A stretch of DNA of 50,766 nt from Gammaproteobacteria bacterium. GTDB lineage: Bacteria; Pseudomonadota; Gammaproteobacteria; JABABF01; JAHRAO01. The stretch spans positions 1-50,766 of the forward strand of contig JAHRAO010000010.1 of the NCBI GenBank assembly GCA_020027215.1. The letters are read 5' to 3'. Every line of letters begins with the position of its first letter. Position 1 is the stretch's first letter. This document shows positions 43,300 through 50,766 of the stretch, one piece after another. The translations under genes were made by a program, and so were the position numbers. The notes beneath the pieces are model-generated. The model searched no databases. It was not told the DNA's origin and was given only the letters and a program-made list of their open reading frames with translations.

Positions 43300-44661
43300 T
43301 TATTGTCTCTCTGCACATATCGCGTGAACAAGACGATCCATGTGGGCGGCGCGTGATCCTTTAATCAAAATAATGTCAAAGTCAGCGATGATTGCCATAT
43401 GTTTTTCTAATGCCTGGACCACACTGGCAAATGTAAAGGTTGTGCCAGTAAAATTTTCGCCCGCCAATTGACTCAAGCGACCACACATCGCCATCCCTTC
43501 TATACCTTTTTCTTGCGCATAACTGCCAATATTGCGGTGATGGAGCGCACTTTCATTACCCAATTCATGCATATCACCGATCACCAATAAACGCTTGCCT
43601 GTATACTGCGCTAATGTATCAATTGCCGCGCGCATAGAGGCAGGGTTGGCATTGTAGCTGTCGTCAATTAAAGTTTTGCCATCGTTGAGTTCATGGGTAA
43701 TAAGCCGCTGCTGCACTCCTTTCATGGTGTTTAATCCTTCAACAATCTGTTGAATTTCCGCACCACAAGCCGCAGCCACCGCGGCGGCACCTATAGCATT
43801 AGATATATTGTGTTGACCCGGTAGCGGCAAGTGAATATCGACATACTGACCGAAGAAATTAAGTTGAAAACAGCTGTTCGTGGTCTCCAATTGGATATGG
43901 CGAGCATAAAAATCAGCGACTGGATTCTCTAAGCTATAGGTGTAAATATCGCGTGTTGATGAGCATTGTAACCAGTAATCTGAATACCGGTCATCCAAAT
44001 TGAATACTGATTTACCATCGGCTTTCATATGTTTATATAATTCGCCTTTTTCGCGCGCCACCCCTTCCCAAGTGCCCAACTTGTCAAGATGTGCGGGCTT
44101 TGCGTTCGTAATATAACCGACATCTGGAATCACCATTTGCGTCAGATACTTGATATCGCCGGGTTTGGCTGCCCCCATTTCAATCACAGCAAATTTGTGC
44201 TCTTCCTCCAATTGGAGTAAAGCGAGCGGAACCCCTACTTCATTATTATTATTATTTTTTGTGGCTAAAGTTTTGCCTTTCAAACGCAAGATATGGGCTA
44301 TCATTTCTTTGCAAGTCGTCTTCCCCACACTACCAGTGATTGCGACCACCAAACCATTAAACCGCTCACGGGCTAATTTTCCTAAGTCACCGAGTGCATT
44401 TAAGGTATTGTCTACCTGTACTGCGGGCAGAATTGATGAGGTATCGCGTGATGTCAATGTGGCGACCGCTCCTTTTTTCGCCGCTTGAACAATAAAGTTA
44501 TGTCCGTCATAATGTTTTCCCTGCAAAGGCACGAATAATTCACCGCCTACTATGTGGCGACTATCGGTACTCACGTGTGAACAGACTATTCCTAAATCTT
44601 CGTTCACCAACTTGCCATGAACATACCTGCTCACGTCCTCTAAACGCAATGAACCAATCAT
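43300..44661 (-). CDS. murF: UDP-N-acetylmuramoyl-tripeptide--D-alanyl-D-alanine ligase
   Basis: Adds the D-Ala-D-Ala made by Ddl to complete the pentapeptide. The 453 residues have VSTDSRHIVGGELFVPLQG, the ATP loop ITGSVGKTTCKE (Val in place of the common Asn or Ser), the NNEVGVPLALL substrate block, EMGAAKPGDI, ITNAKPAHLD and DDSYNANPASM. The substrate block is preceded by a run of five Asn encoded by an (ATT)5 microsatellite on the plus strand. ATGA overlap with murE. Confidence 0.96.
   Translation of the reverse strand: MIGSLRLEDVSRYVHGKLVNEDLGIVCSHVSTDSRHIVGGELFVPLQGKHYDGHNFIVQAAKKGAVATLTSRDTSSILPAVQVDNTLNALGDLGKLARERFNGLVVAITGSVGKTTCKEMIAHILRLKGKTLATKNNNNNEVGVPLALLQLEEEHKFAVIEMGAAKPGDIKYLTQMVIPDVGYITNAKPAHLDKLGTWEGVAREKGELYKHMKADGKSVFNLDDRYSDYWLQCSSTRDIYTYSLENPVADFYARHIQLETTNSCFQLNFFGQYVDIHLPLPGQHNISNAIGAAAVAAACGAEIQQIVEGLNTMKGVQQRLITHELNDGKTLIDDSYNANPASMRAAIDTLAQYTGKRLLVIGDMHELGNESALHHRNIGSYAQEKGIEGMAMCGRLSQLAGENFTGTTFTFASVVQALEKHMAIIADFDIILIKGSRAAHMDRLVHAICAERQ
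44242..44256. repeat. (ATT)5 microsatellite inside murF
   Basis: Five ATT units on the plus strand, followed by four more T, encode the Asn run in murF just before the conserved NNEVGVPL block. Gain or loss of a unit would keep the frame. Confidence 0.85.
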
Positions 44662-46166
44662 TGATCTACTCTCCTCTCGCCACGCATTCTTAAAGCGTGG
44701 CGCGCACGACGGAAATCGCTAAATGGTAATCGTTTCCCAGCAATATCTTGGTAAAATTCACACCCTTTGCCAGCGATGAGGACCGTATCACCACTCGCCG
44801 CCTGCAAAATAGCAAATTCAATAGCCTGTGTGCGATCGGGATAAATATGGAATCGCTTTTGATGCGTATCAACGCCTTTCAACATATCATCAATAATATC
44901 CTGTGGATTTTCGTTGCGCGGGTTATCGGCAGTGAACACCACATAATCAGCGGTAGCGGCAATGGCGCCCATTTGCTTGCGTTTGCCTTTATCCCGATTA
45001 CCACCGCACCCGACAACACACCAGAATTGCCCTTTTTTATCCGTGTGGAGCGCAGCAACACTATGCGATAAAGCTTGTGGTGTATGAGCAAAATCTATCC
45101 ACACCGATAGGTCATCACCTCGGCGATGGGCGCGTTGGAATCGCCCTGGAGGCAAATGCAATTGAGACAGCGTGTGGAGAATATCATTTAATGGCACACC
45201 TTTGTGTGCCAAAATAGCGATGATCATTAACGCATTATAAATATTGCATTGTCCGGGTGCCTTGAGACGCAACTCGCCATTGCCCCATAAGCGAGTATGA
45301 ATTTCGGCATACCACTCTTCTTGGCGCGCATGGATATTGTGCACAGAGACCATCGCATTTTCATCCGCGCCTATATCAATACACTGAATAGATGACGGGA
45401 GTTGCTTTATGAGTCGCCGCCCATAAACATCATCGCAATTAATGACCGCCGTTTCTAAACCCGGAGTATGAAATAATTGACATTTAGCGGCAAAATATGC
45501 TCCCATAGTCCCGTGATAATCCAAATGATCGCGCGACAAGTTGGTAAAACCTGCAACGTTAAAGCGTACTGCGGCGACACGCCCTTGTCGAATTCCATGT
45601 GACGACACTTCCACGACAGCGGCGTGATTTGCTGTGTCGCGACTTTGGGCGAGTATCATCTGTATGGTGATCGGGTCAGGAGTGGTCATTGACGAACTAC
45701 GCCGCCGATATTCACCAATTGTACACCCAATTGAACTGATCAAAGTACAACCACCCACCAAGCGCTGATACGCATGATACAGCCAATAACAGCTGGTCGT
45801 TTTGCCATTACTCCCAGTAATACCCGTCACCCACATGTCGGCAGAAGGTGTGGAGAAAAAATAATCGGCGAAGGCACTAATACGGCTACTTAAGTCCGCC
45901 ACTTGCACGATAGGATATTGACGGTAATCTTTTTCTTGCCCCACAGTCCAGCCATTCTTTTCAACAAAAATAGCTGCCGCTCCCTTGCGTGTAGCTTGCT
46001 GGATATACTGGCGACCATCGCTTTGTGCGCCGGGGACAGCAAAAAACAAATCGCCGCGTTGCACAAGGCGACTATCCATCTGCAACCCACGCACCACTCG
46101 TTCGCGCAATGATGGCGGAGAATCATGCCACAAATCGCCGATACGCATAGATGCATTAGTAGGCAT
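44658..46166 (-). CDS. murE: UDP-MurNAc-L-alanyl-D-glutamate--2,6-diaminopimelate ligase
   Basis: Adds the third residue of the stem peptide. The 502 residues show MDSRLVQRGDLFFAVPG, the ATP loop ITGSNGKTT, STPDP-like MTTPDPI, NLSRDHLDYHGTM with the carbamylated-lysine region after it, and DNPRNENP, the DNPR motif that marks meso-diaminopimelate specificity. The organism therefore has DAP-type peptidoglycan. The start overlaps ftsI by 11 bases; a later ATG (46148) is an alternative. Confidence 0.96.
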   Translation of the reverse strand: MPTNASMRIGDLWHDSPPSLRERVVRGLQMDSRLVQRGDLFFAVPGAQSDGRQYIQQATRKGAAAIFVEKNGWTVGQEKDYRQYPIVQVADLSSRISAFADYFFSTPSADMWVTGITGSNGKTTSCYWLYHAYQRLVGGCTLISSIGCTIGEYRRRSSSMTTPDPITIQMILAQSRDTANHAAVVEVSSHGIRQGRVAAVRFNVAGFTNLSRDHLDYHGTMGAYFAAKCQLFHTPGLETAVINCDDVYGRRLIKQLPSSIQCIDIGADENAMVSVHNIHARQEEWYAEIHTRLWGNGELRLKAPGQCNIYNALMIIAILAHKGVPLNDILHTLSQLHLPPGRFQRAHRRGDDLSVWIDFAHTPQALSHSVAALHTDKKGQFWCVVGCGGNRDKGKRKQMGAIAATADYVVFTADNPRNENPQDIIDDMLKGVDTHQKRFHIYPDRTQAIEFAILQAASGDTVLIAGKGCEFYQDIAGKRLPFSDFRRARHALRMRGERRVDQ

Positions 46167-47913
46167 ATTGGGTATCCGACAGCAATGTATCCTTTTGAGA
46201 CGAGGTTTTATGGAAGGGCCGATCTTGAGGAATATTCATCAAATGTAATACCATTGCCATGACGCGTGAAAATACTGGTGCGGCAACTTGGCCTCCAAAA
46301 TAACGATCGCCGTGTGGTTCATCTATTTTCACTACTGCCACAAAACGTGGATCGTTCAGCGGTACTATACCGACAAACAAAGCAATATAGCGATCACTCG
46401 CATACCCTTCTTCATTCGTTTTATGCACCGTTCCTGTTTTTCCGGCGACACGGTAACCGGCAATATGAGCGCGGCGGGCAGTGCCATCATCTAGTGTTGC
46501 GCGTTCCAACATCGTGAGCACACTATCCGCCACTTTAGGGTTCATTACTTCCACAGTGTATTCATCGGCATCGGTCGTCGGATCCCGCGACAATAAAGTT
46601 AAGGTTGGTAATTTTCCGCGACGAGCGAATGGGATATAGCTGCGCACTAATTGTAAAGAATTACCGGAAAACCCGTAGCCATAAGCGAAAGTAACCGTAT
46701 CCAGATCATTCCATTTATCGCGCCAAGGCATACTTCCAATAGTTTCCCCAGGGAAGCTCACCCCAGTTAATTGACCAAAACCGACACTTCTAATTAAATG
46801 CACCAATTGGTAGGGTTGCATCATAAGCGACAAGCGGGCAGTGCCTACTTGGCTTGAGCGGGCTAAAACATCGCTCACAGTCAGTTGTCCATAATTGCGT
46901 GGATCACGCAACAATTTGCCCTCAATAATGATACGCCCCGGCGCAGTATCAATAGTCGAGTAGGGGGTAAATGCTCCGCTAGCCAGCCCCACAGCCATCA
47001 TAAATGGTTTAATGGTAGATCCCGGTTCAAATAAATCGAGTGCGGCGCGATTGCGCATAGTGCCATTTTGAGGGTTACGCTGACTCAAGTCATTTGGATC
47101 AAATGAAGGATACGAGACCATCGCCAAAATTTCCCCGCTATATGTATCCGCAACGACAATAGAGCCATTTTTTGCTCCCACCGCTACGACATGTCGCTTG
47201 AGTTCTTCATATGCGGTTGCTTGAATTCGTAAATCTACAGAAAGATGTAAATCCTTCCCTTTTTTGTGGTTATGTGTCGGCTCCAATTCGCGAATGATTT
47301 GTCGCTCAACCCCATTTTTACTTCCCACCAACACTGTGCGATGTCCGTTTTGCCCATGCAGCCAGCCATCGTAACTCAGTTCTACTCCTTCCTGTCCACG
47401 ATGATTATGACCAGTAAAACCTAATAAATGAGCGGTTATTTCTTTTGCTGGATAAAGTCGTTTAATTTCTGGCACGATCTGCACTTCATCCAAATTGAGA
47501 TCCGCAACCGCTTGATGCCGTTCGGTCGGAATAGTATGCCAATTTTGGTCGGCGTGCTTTTGCAATCGATGCACTAATTGATCCGTTGACCACGATAACG
47601 CTTTCGATAAAATCTGTTGCTTATGCGGGGAAGCCAATAGGGCTTGCGGCATCACACGCACCGAAGCCATAGGCGCACTCACTGCCAATATATCACCCTG
47701 CTTATCATAAATCGTCCCGCGAAAAAACGGCACCGTATAGGTGCGTACCGCTAATTTTTGACTCTGCTGATGCCAAAATTGGCTATTGTAACGCCCGTCT
47801 AATAATTGTAACTGCACTGCTTTCCCGACAATCACGGCGATGCCGATGGTAAAAATGATCCAAAATAATTTGAGGCGTCTACTGTGTTGCCGATTGATAA
47901 GATTATTCATCAT
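46156..47913 (-). CDS. ftsI: Septal peptidoglycan transpeptidase FtsI (PBP3), SxN motif altered
   Basis: Class B penicillin-binding protein that crosslinks septal wall with FtsW. The 585 residues comprise one membrane helix (about residues 15-35), a pedestal domain (RGTIYDKQGDILAVS...GQEGVELSYDGWL) and the transpeptidase domain. The active-site Ser299-x-x-Lys302 is in EPGSTIKPF and the KTG is at 492-494. The second motif, normally SSN, is Ser353-Ser354-Gln355 (codon CAA, 46851-46849). Frame and length are otherwise normal. ATGA overlap with ftsL. Confidence 0.96.
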   Translation of the reverse strand: MMNNLINRQHSRRLKLFWIIFTIGIAVIVGKAVQLQLLDGRYNSQFWHQQSQKLAVRTYTVPFFRGTIYDKQGDILAVSAPMASVRVMPQALLASPHKQQILSKALSWSTDQLVHRLQKHADQNWHTIPTERHQAVADLNLDEVQIVPEIKRLYPAKEITAHLLGFTGHNHRGQEGVELSYDGWLHGQNGHRTVLVGSKNGVERQIIRELEPTHNHKKGKDLHLSVDLRIQATAYEELKRHVVAVGAKNGSIVVADTYSGEILAMVSYPSFDPNDLSQRNPQNGTMRNRAALDLFEPGSTIKPFMMAVGLASGAFTPYSTIDTAPGRIIIEGKLLRDPRNYGQLTVSDVLARSSQVGTARLSLMMQPYQLVHLIRSVGFGQLTGVSFPGETIGSMPWRDKWNDLDTVTFAYGYGFSGNSLQLVRSYIPFARRGKLPTLTLLSRDPTTDADEYTVEVMNPKVADSVLTMLERATLDDGTARRAHIAGYRVAGKTGTVHKTNEEGYASDRYIALFVGIVPLNDPRFVAVVKIDEPHGDRYFGGQVAAPVFSRVMAMVLHLMNIPQDRPFHKTSSQKDTLLSDTQYAY

Positions 47914-48197
47914 CGTAGCGGGAGATCAAAAACATATTTTTGGGGTGGTAAAATCATGCGTTGTTGTTTTTCCGCCAAATGGCTGATACGGGTCGGTTGC
48001 GATAAAGTGGCTATTTCCAATTGCAGGAGACGATATTGAGCGTCTAATGATCTCCCCATTATTTTTTCGCTCTCCAACTGCCCAAAAATATGGCGCTGCC
48101 AATACATATAGTAAGGAATGCTGAGTATGGAAGCACAACAGGTTATTATCAGCACAATAATCATACCCCATTGGATCAAAGGAAAAAAACGGCGCAT
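47910..48197 (-). CDS. ftsL: Cell division protein FtsL
   Basis: A 95-residue bitopic protein: a short cytoplasmic tail, one membrane helix (about residues 9-30) and a periplasmic coiled coil (about 38-75). The sequence is divergent, as is usual for FtsL; the call rests on topology and on its place between rsmH and ftsI. A strong GGAGGGGAGGGGG stretch lies upstream. FtsL with FtsB and FtsQ activates FtsWI. Confidence 0.88.
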   Translation of the reverse strand: MRRFFPLIQWGMIIVLIITCCASILSIPYYMYWQRHIFGQLESEKIMGRSLDAQYRLLQLEIATLSQPTRISHLAEKQQRMILPPQKYVFDLPLR

Positions 48198-48234
48198 TGT
48201 TATATATCCCCCTCCCCTCCCATGAAAGTCAACA

Positions 48235-49182
48235 TTAAGATGTCAATGGTAATGAGCACTGTTTCTCCGCCACCCGTAAAATTGCGCTACGCGATGATGG
48301 ATTGGTTTCAATTTCTGTAGAATCTGGTCGTTGCGGACCGCCAATGAGGTGCCACAGCGGTTGTTGCTGCGGGGGAAGTTCAAATGGCAGTCGGCGAGCA
48401 GTGTAGTTTTGACTGCCTGCGCGCATAAATCTTTTTACGATGCGATCTTCTAATGAATGGAAGCTAATAACCGCTAATCTTCCCCCTGGTCGCAAAGCTG
48501 CCCAAGTTTGCTGTAATGCATCCTTCAATTGGACGAGTTCACGATTCACATGAATGCGGATTGCCTGAAAAGTGAGCGTTGCGGGATTAATCTTACGCTT
48601 CGGAGCGCGACTTTTTGCGGCATTCACAATACGCATTAGTTGGGTTGTCCGTTGAATCGGTGTGTTTTCACGTACGGCAATGATACGGCGTGCAATACGC
48701 GATGCCATACGTTCTTCGCCATAATCGCTCAAGACGCGCACTAATTCGGCATAACCGGTTGTCGCCAACCAAGTGGCGGCAGACTCACCGATCGATTGAT
48801 CAAATCGCATATCCAATTGACCATCGTGATCAAAACTAAAACCGCGTTGCGCCGAACGCAATTGATGGGTAGAAACCCCTAAATCAAACAAAATACCGGC
48901 AATCTTCCCTGTCACTTGAAAACGATCGGTGATTGCACGGAGCATGGCAAAGGATGTATGGATAATTTCAAACCGCCGTTCTGTAGCAAATCGCCGGCGA
49001 TTGTGCGCAACGGCTTCACGGTCACAGTCCATGGCGATCACTCGTCCCTTTGTCGACAATCGTTTTAATAGTTCCGCACTATGCCCTCCATTACCACAAG
49101 TGCAATCTACATAAGTCGCATCAATATCAGAAAGTAATGCGACTAATACTTCGCTTACCATCACAGATTTATGTGCTAACAT
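48235..49182 (-). CDS. rsmH: 16S rRNA (cytosine1402-N4)-methyltransferase
   Basis: Methylates N4 of C1402 in 16S rRNA using SAM (formerly mraW). The 315 residues show HKSVMVSEVL, the SAM loop YVDCTCGNGGHS, MDCDREAVA, GILFDLGVSTHQL, RGFSFDHDGQLDMRFD and the C-terminal LAVISFHSLEDR. It lies 8 bases after mraZ. Confidence 0.97.
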   Translation of the reverse strand: MLAHKSVMVSEVLVALLSDIDATYVDCTCGNGGHSAELLKRLSTKGRVIAMDCDREAVAHNRRRFATERRFEIIHTSFAMLRAITDRFQVTGKIAGILFDLGVSTHQLRSAQRGFSFDHDGQLDMRFDQSIGESAATWLATTGYAELVRVLSDYGEERMASRIARRIIAVRENTPIQRTTQLMRIVNAAKSRAPKRKINPATLTFQAIRIHVNRELVQLKDALQQTWAALRPGGRLAVISFHSLEDRIVKRFMRAGSQNYTARRLPFELPPQQQPLWHLIGGPQRPDSTEIETNPSSRSAILRVAEKQCSLPLTS

Positions 49183-49190
49183 CTGTCATC

Positions 49191-49658
49191 CTAATTATTC
49201 AAAATTGAATCTGCTGGTAAATCCTCTCTTCCTTCATTCCGAGATAGCTCATACTGCTCTACCCAAGTGCCCTCATCCCATATCTCAATATTGTTTGGCA
49301 TACCAGCAATAATCACCGAACCGCCGCAACGAATATGATTAGATTTACGCATCGCCGATGGAATCAATACACGACCATTACTATCGTATGATACGATTGT
49401 GCGCGGGGAAATCACTCGGCGGATAATATCCGCATAAGCTTTTTGTTGCGCAGAGACACTATTGACAAATGCCTCCACTTCTTTCCATTCATCATCGGTG
49501 CGCAGGACGAGGCACATACGGGAAAAATGACCGGTTAGGTGGAGTTGGGTGTTCTGGCTTTCGTATATTCTGCGAAAACAAATCGGCAAAGCAATCCGCC
49601 CTTTATCATCGACCAAGCTCACTTTATGCCCTTGCCCGGTGCAATACAAATTTTTCAT
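49191..49658 (-). CDS. mraZ: Transcriptional regulator MraZ
   Basis: First gene of the dcw cluster; a DNA-binding repressor of the cluster in bacteria studied. The 155 residues have two SpoVT-AbrB-type repeats: LVDDKGRIALPICFR and SYDSNGRVLIPSAMR, each with the D/N-x-x-GR core. It is divergent from E. coli MraZ at both ends and has a few extra residues at the C-terminus. No Shine-Dalgarno precedes the ATG, and no TGGG repeats (the MraZ box) are visible upstream. Confidence 0.93.
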   Translation of the reverse strand: MKNLYCTGQGHKVSLVDDKGRIALPICFRRIYESQNTQLHLTGHFSRMCLVLRTDDEWKEVEAFVNSVSAQQKAYADIIRRVISPRTIVSYDSNGRVLIPSAMRKSNHIRCGGSVIIAGMPNNIEIWDEGTWVEQYELSRNEGREDLPADSILNN

Positions 49659-50275
49659 ATCTATGCACTATGCTTATAATATGACCGGCATTATAGCATA
49701 ATTAAACACAATCATATTAAAAAAACCATAATTATATTTAATAAAGCATTTATACTTTTTTTTGCGCTCGACGCTTCCGTGTGCTTCACGCAATACGCAG
49801 GCAAAAAATTATCGGAAAAGCGTGGGTTCCCTCTATTTTTCTTTGCGCTCAGCGTTACTTTCGTCGTGCGACCGGTGTTGCTTTCTCTACTGGCGAGTTC
49901 GTAAGTGCGGTAGTCTTATAATCACTATACTGCGTTAATAGCTTTACTGTGGATGCTTCGCTGAAAAAGAAGTACCTATGTTCCACGCAAAGTTAAGATT
50001 TTTTTTTGTCAATTTGTGTCCTGTTCACGCTCGCTATCTGCAGCGGTGGCACTGCGTCAACCCAACATAACTCTGTTTAGCGGTGCTGATAACATTGGCG
50101 GCGATGGCACTGGGATGATCGACAACTACGAAGAAAACACCACCAATCGCGTGTTGGATTTTGGCGACGACAACCCAACGCCTGCAATCCATTGCGTCGG
50201 TGAGATTACCCGTCAACGCACTCGATTACCTTGAGTCGGGTTCGCATATACTATTTTCAGCGTCTGGGAGAGGGT
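49659..50275. other. Gene-free interval, AT-rich then with a broken-looking frame
   Basis: About 600 bases between mraZ and trxB. The first 110 bases are very AT-rich and hold the mraZ promoter. From 49979 the plus strand has an ATG followed by MFHAKLRFF, then a run of nine T. Past the T run a different frame gives a hydrophobic, signal-peptide-like LSICVLFTLAICSGG ending in a TAG at 50077-50079, and a third frame (open to a TGA at 50232-50234) gives GADNIGGDGTGMIDNYEEN and RVLDFGDDNPTPAIHCVG. Joined, these would make a small exported protein of about 85 residues. I do not recognise a family. It is best treated as a decayed or misassembled gene. Confidence 0.4.
49690..49698 (-). promoter_or_regulatory. 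Extended -10 promoter of mraZ / dcw cluster
   Basis: The minus strand carries TGC-TATAAT, a perfect extended -10, 32 bases before the mraZ start, in an AT-rich stretch. The -35 region is poor, as is common for extended -10 promoters. This is the only good promoter candidate for the directon down to accD, though internal promoters were not excluded. Confidence 0.55.
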
Positions 50276-50719
50276 TTAAGTGGATGATTGATTGAGGTAG
50301 CGTTCGGCATCCAATGCAGCCATACAGCCGAATCCTGCCGAAGTCACCGCTTGGCGATAAATCGGATCGGCGACATCGCCTGCAGCAAACACACCGGGCT
50401 CCGTTGTAGCAGTCGTTCCGGGCGATAATTGGATATACCCATTTTCGTCCATCACTAATTGATTATTAAAAATAGTTGTGTTGGGCGTATGCCCTATGGC
50501 GATGAAAACTCCATCCAATGGCACGCGCGTCTTTTTTCCGGATTGCACGTGGGTGATATAAATATCGGTGACCCCGCTATCATTCCCTTCTATATCGTGG
50601 AGAACATGATCCCACATTATCTTCACCTTTCCGGCATCGCGCTGCGCGAATAGACGTTTTTGCAAAATATGTTCGGCGCGCAATTGTGAGCGGCGGTGCA
50701 CCACAACAACACCCCGGCA
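50276..50719 (-). CDS. trxB: Thioredoxin reductase, C-terminal part (frame lost near right edge)
   Basis: NADPH-dependent flavoenzyme that reduces thioredoxin; only the C-terminal portion is readable. HRRSQLRAEHILQKRL is the NADPH-binding HRR region, GVFIAIGHTPNT follows, then GVFAAGDVADPIYRQAVTSAGFGCMAALDAERYL, the FAD-binding end. Upstream of the valines before HRR the frame meets TAA at 50722-50720, and the expected GGGxxAxEEA block is not found in the last 45 bases in any frame. The CxxC active site and the FAD-binding N-terminus would lie beyond the window. Either a frameshift or low-quality sequence at the edge is possible. Confidence 0.88.
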   Translation of the reverse strand, partial: CRGVVVVHRRSQLRAEHILQKRLFAQRDAGKVKIMWDHVLHDIEGNDSGVTDIYITHVQSGKKTRVPLDGVFIAIGHTPNTTIFNNQLVMDENGYIQLSPGTTATTEPGVFAAGDVADPIYRQAVTSAGFGCMAALDAERYLNQSST

Positions 50720-50766
50720 TTATTCGCATTGCTTTCGGCGAACGCGAGCGCGAATATAACAAACGG

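Noticed and set aside
49720-49810. Replication origin in the AT-rich stretch before mraZ
   Set aside because: No DnaA boxes (TTATCCACA-like) or origin-associated genes are present.
50034-50216. 60-codon minus-strand frame between mraZ and trxB
   Set aside because: No start signal or family; the plus-strand frame over the same bases has better protein-like composition.

Overview
The window is a compact stretch of core chromosome from a gammaproteobacterium of moderate GC (roughly mid-40s % by eye). The gene order supports this placement: mraZ-rsmH-ftsL-ftsI-murE-murF-mraY-murD-ftsW-murG-murC-ddl-ftsQ-ftsA-ftsZ, trpBA-accD-folC-(SPOR)-cvpA-purF-metZ, and rpsB-tsf-pyrH-frr-uppS-cdsA-dxr-rseP-bamA-skp. 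I could not name a genus. Most genes overlap or sit a few bases apart, many as ATGA or TAATG junctions. The genome looks streamlined, with a few spots of decayed DNA.

Layout. 1-1285: cysG, cut by the left edge. 1336-1412: a lone tRNA-Ile(GAT). 1413-1891: non-coding DNA with what reads as the remains of a Mu-like phage I (protease/scaffold) gene. 1892-3375 (+): an NAD-dependent epimerase-like protein and rdgB. 17000 down to 3437 (-): a long directon of translation (rpsB, tsf, frr), UMP kinase, isoprenoid and phospholipid genes (uppS, cdsA, dxr), envelope assembly (rseP, bamA, skp), then adk, hemH, fabV and a YCII-like gene. 17218-24693: aroC, folE, nfuA, glyA, rpmG, rpmB, a Trm112-like protein, a HIT protein and alaS. 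29788 down to 24781 (-): folC, a SPOR protein, cvpA, purF, metZ. 29789-30208: gene-free, with decayed coding fragments. 49658 down to 30209 (-): the division/cell-wall cluster running without a real break into trpB, trpA and accD. 49659-50275: AT-rich, then a broken-looking reading frame. 50276 to the right edge: the C-terminal half of thioredoxin reductase.

How the genes work together. The dcw cluster supplies nearly the whole cytoplasmic route to lipid II (murE, F, D, G, C, ddl, mraY) plus the divisome (FtsL, I, W, Q, A, Z). The uppS/cdsA/dxr group makes the undecaprenyl carrier and phospholipid precursors. bamA, skp and rseP serve outer-membrane protein assembly and its stress response. 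accD and fabV belong to fatty-acid synthesis.

No clearly new multi-gene system is visible. The observations most worth following are: (i) lipid A genes are absent from both of their usual places (lpxD-fabZ-lpxA-lpxB after skp, lpxC after ftsZ); (ii) TrpA has Glu at the catalytic Asp60 position, and trpBA is fused onto the dcw directon; (iii) FtsI has SSQ in place of the SxN motif; (iv) a Mu-like phage remnant lies beside tRNA-Ile; (v) the NAD-binding half of CysG is shortened; (vi) the reading frame of trxB is lost near the right edge. All calls come from reading the sequence; no database search was run.
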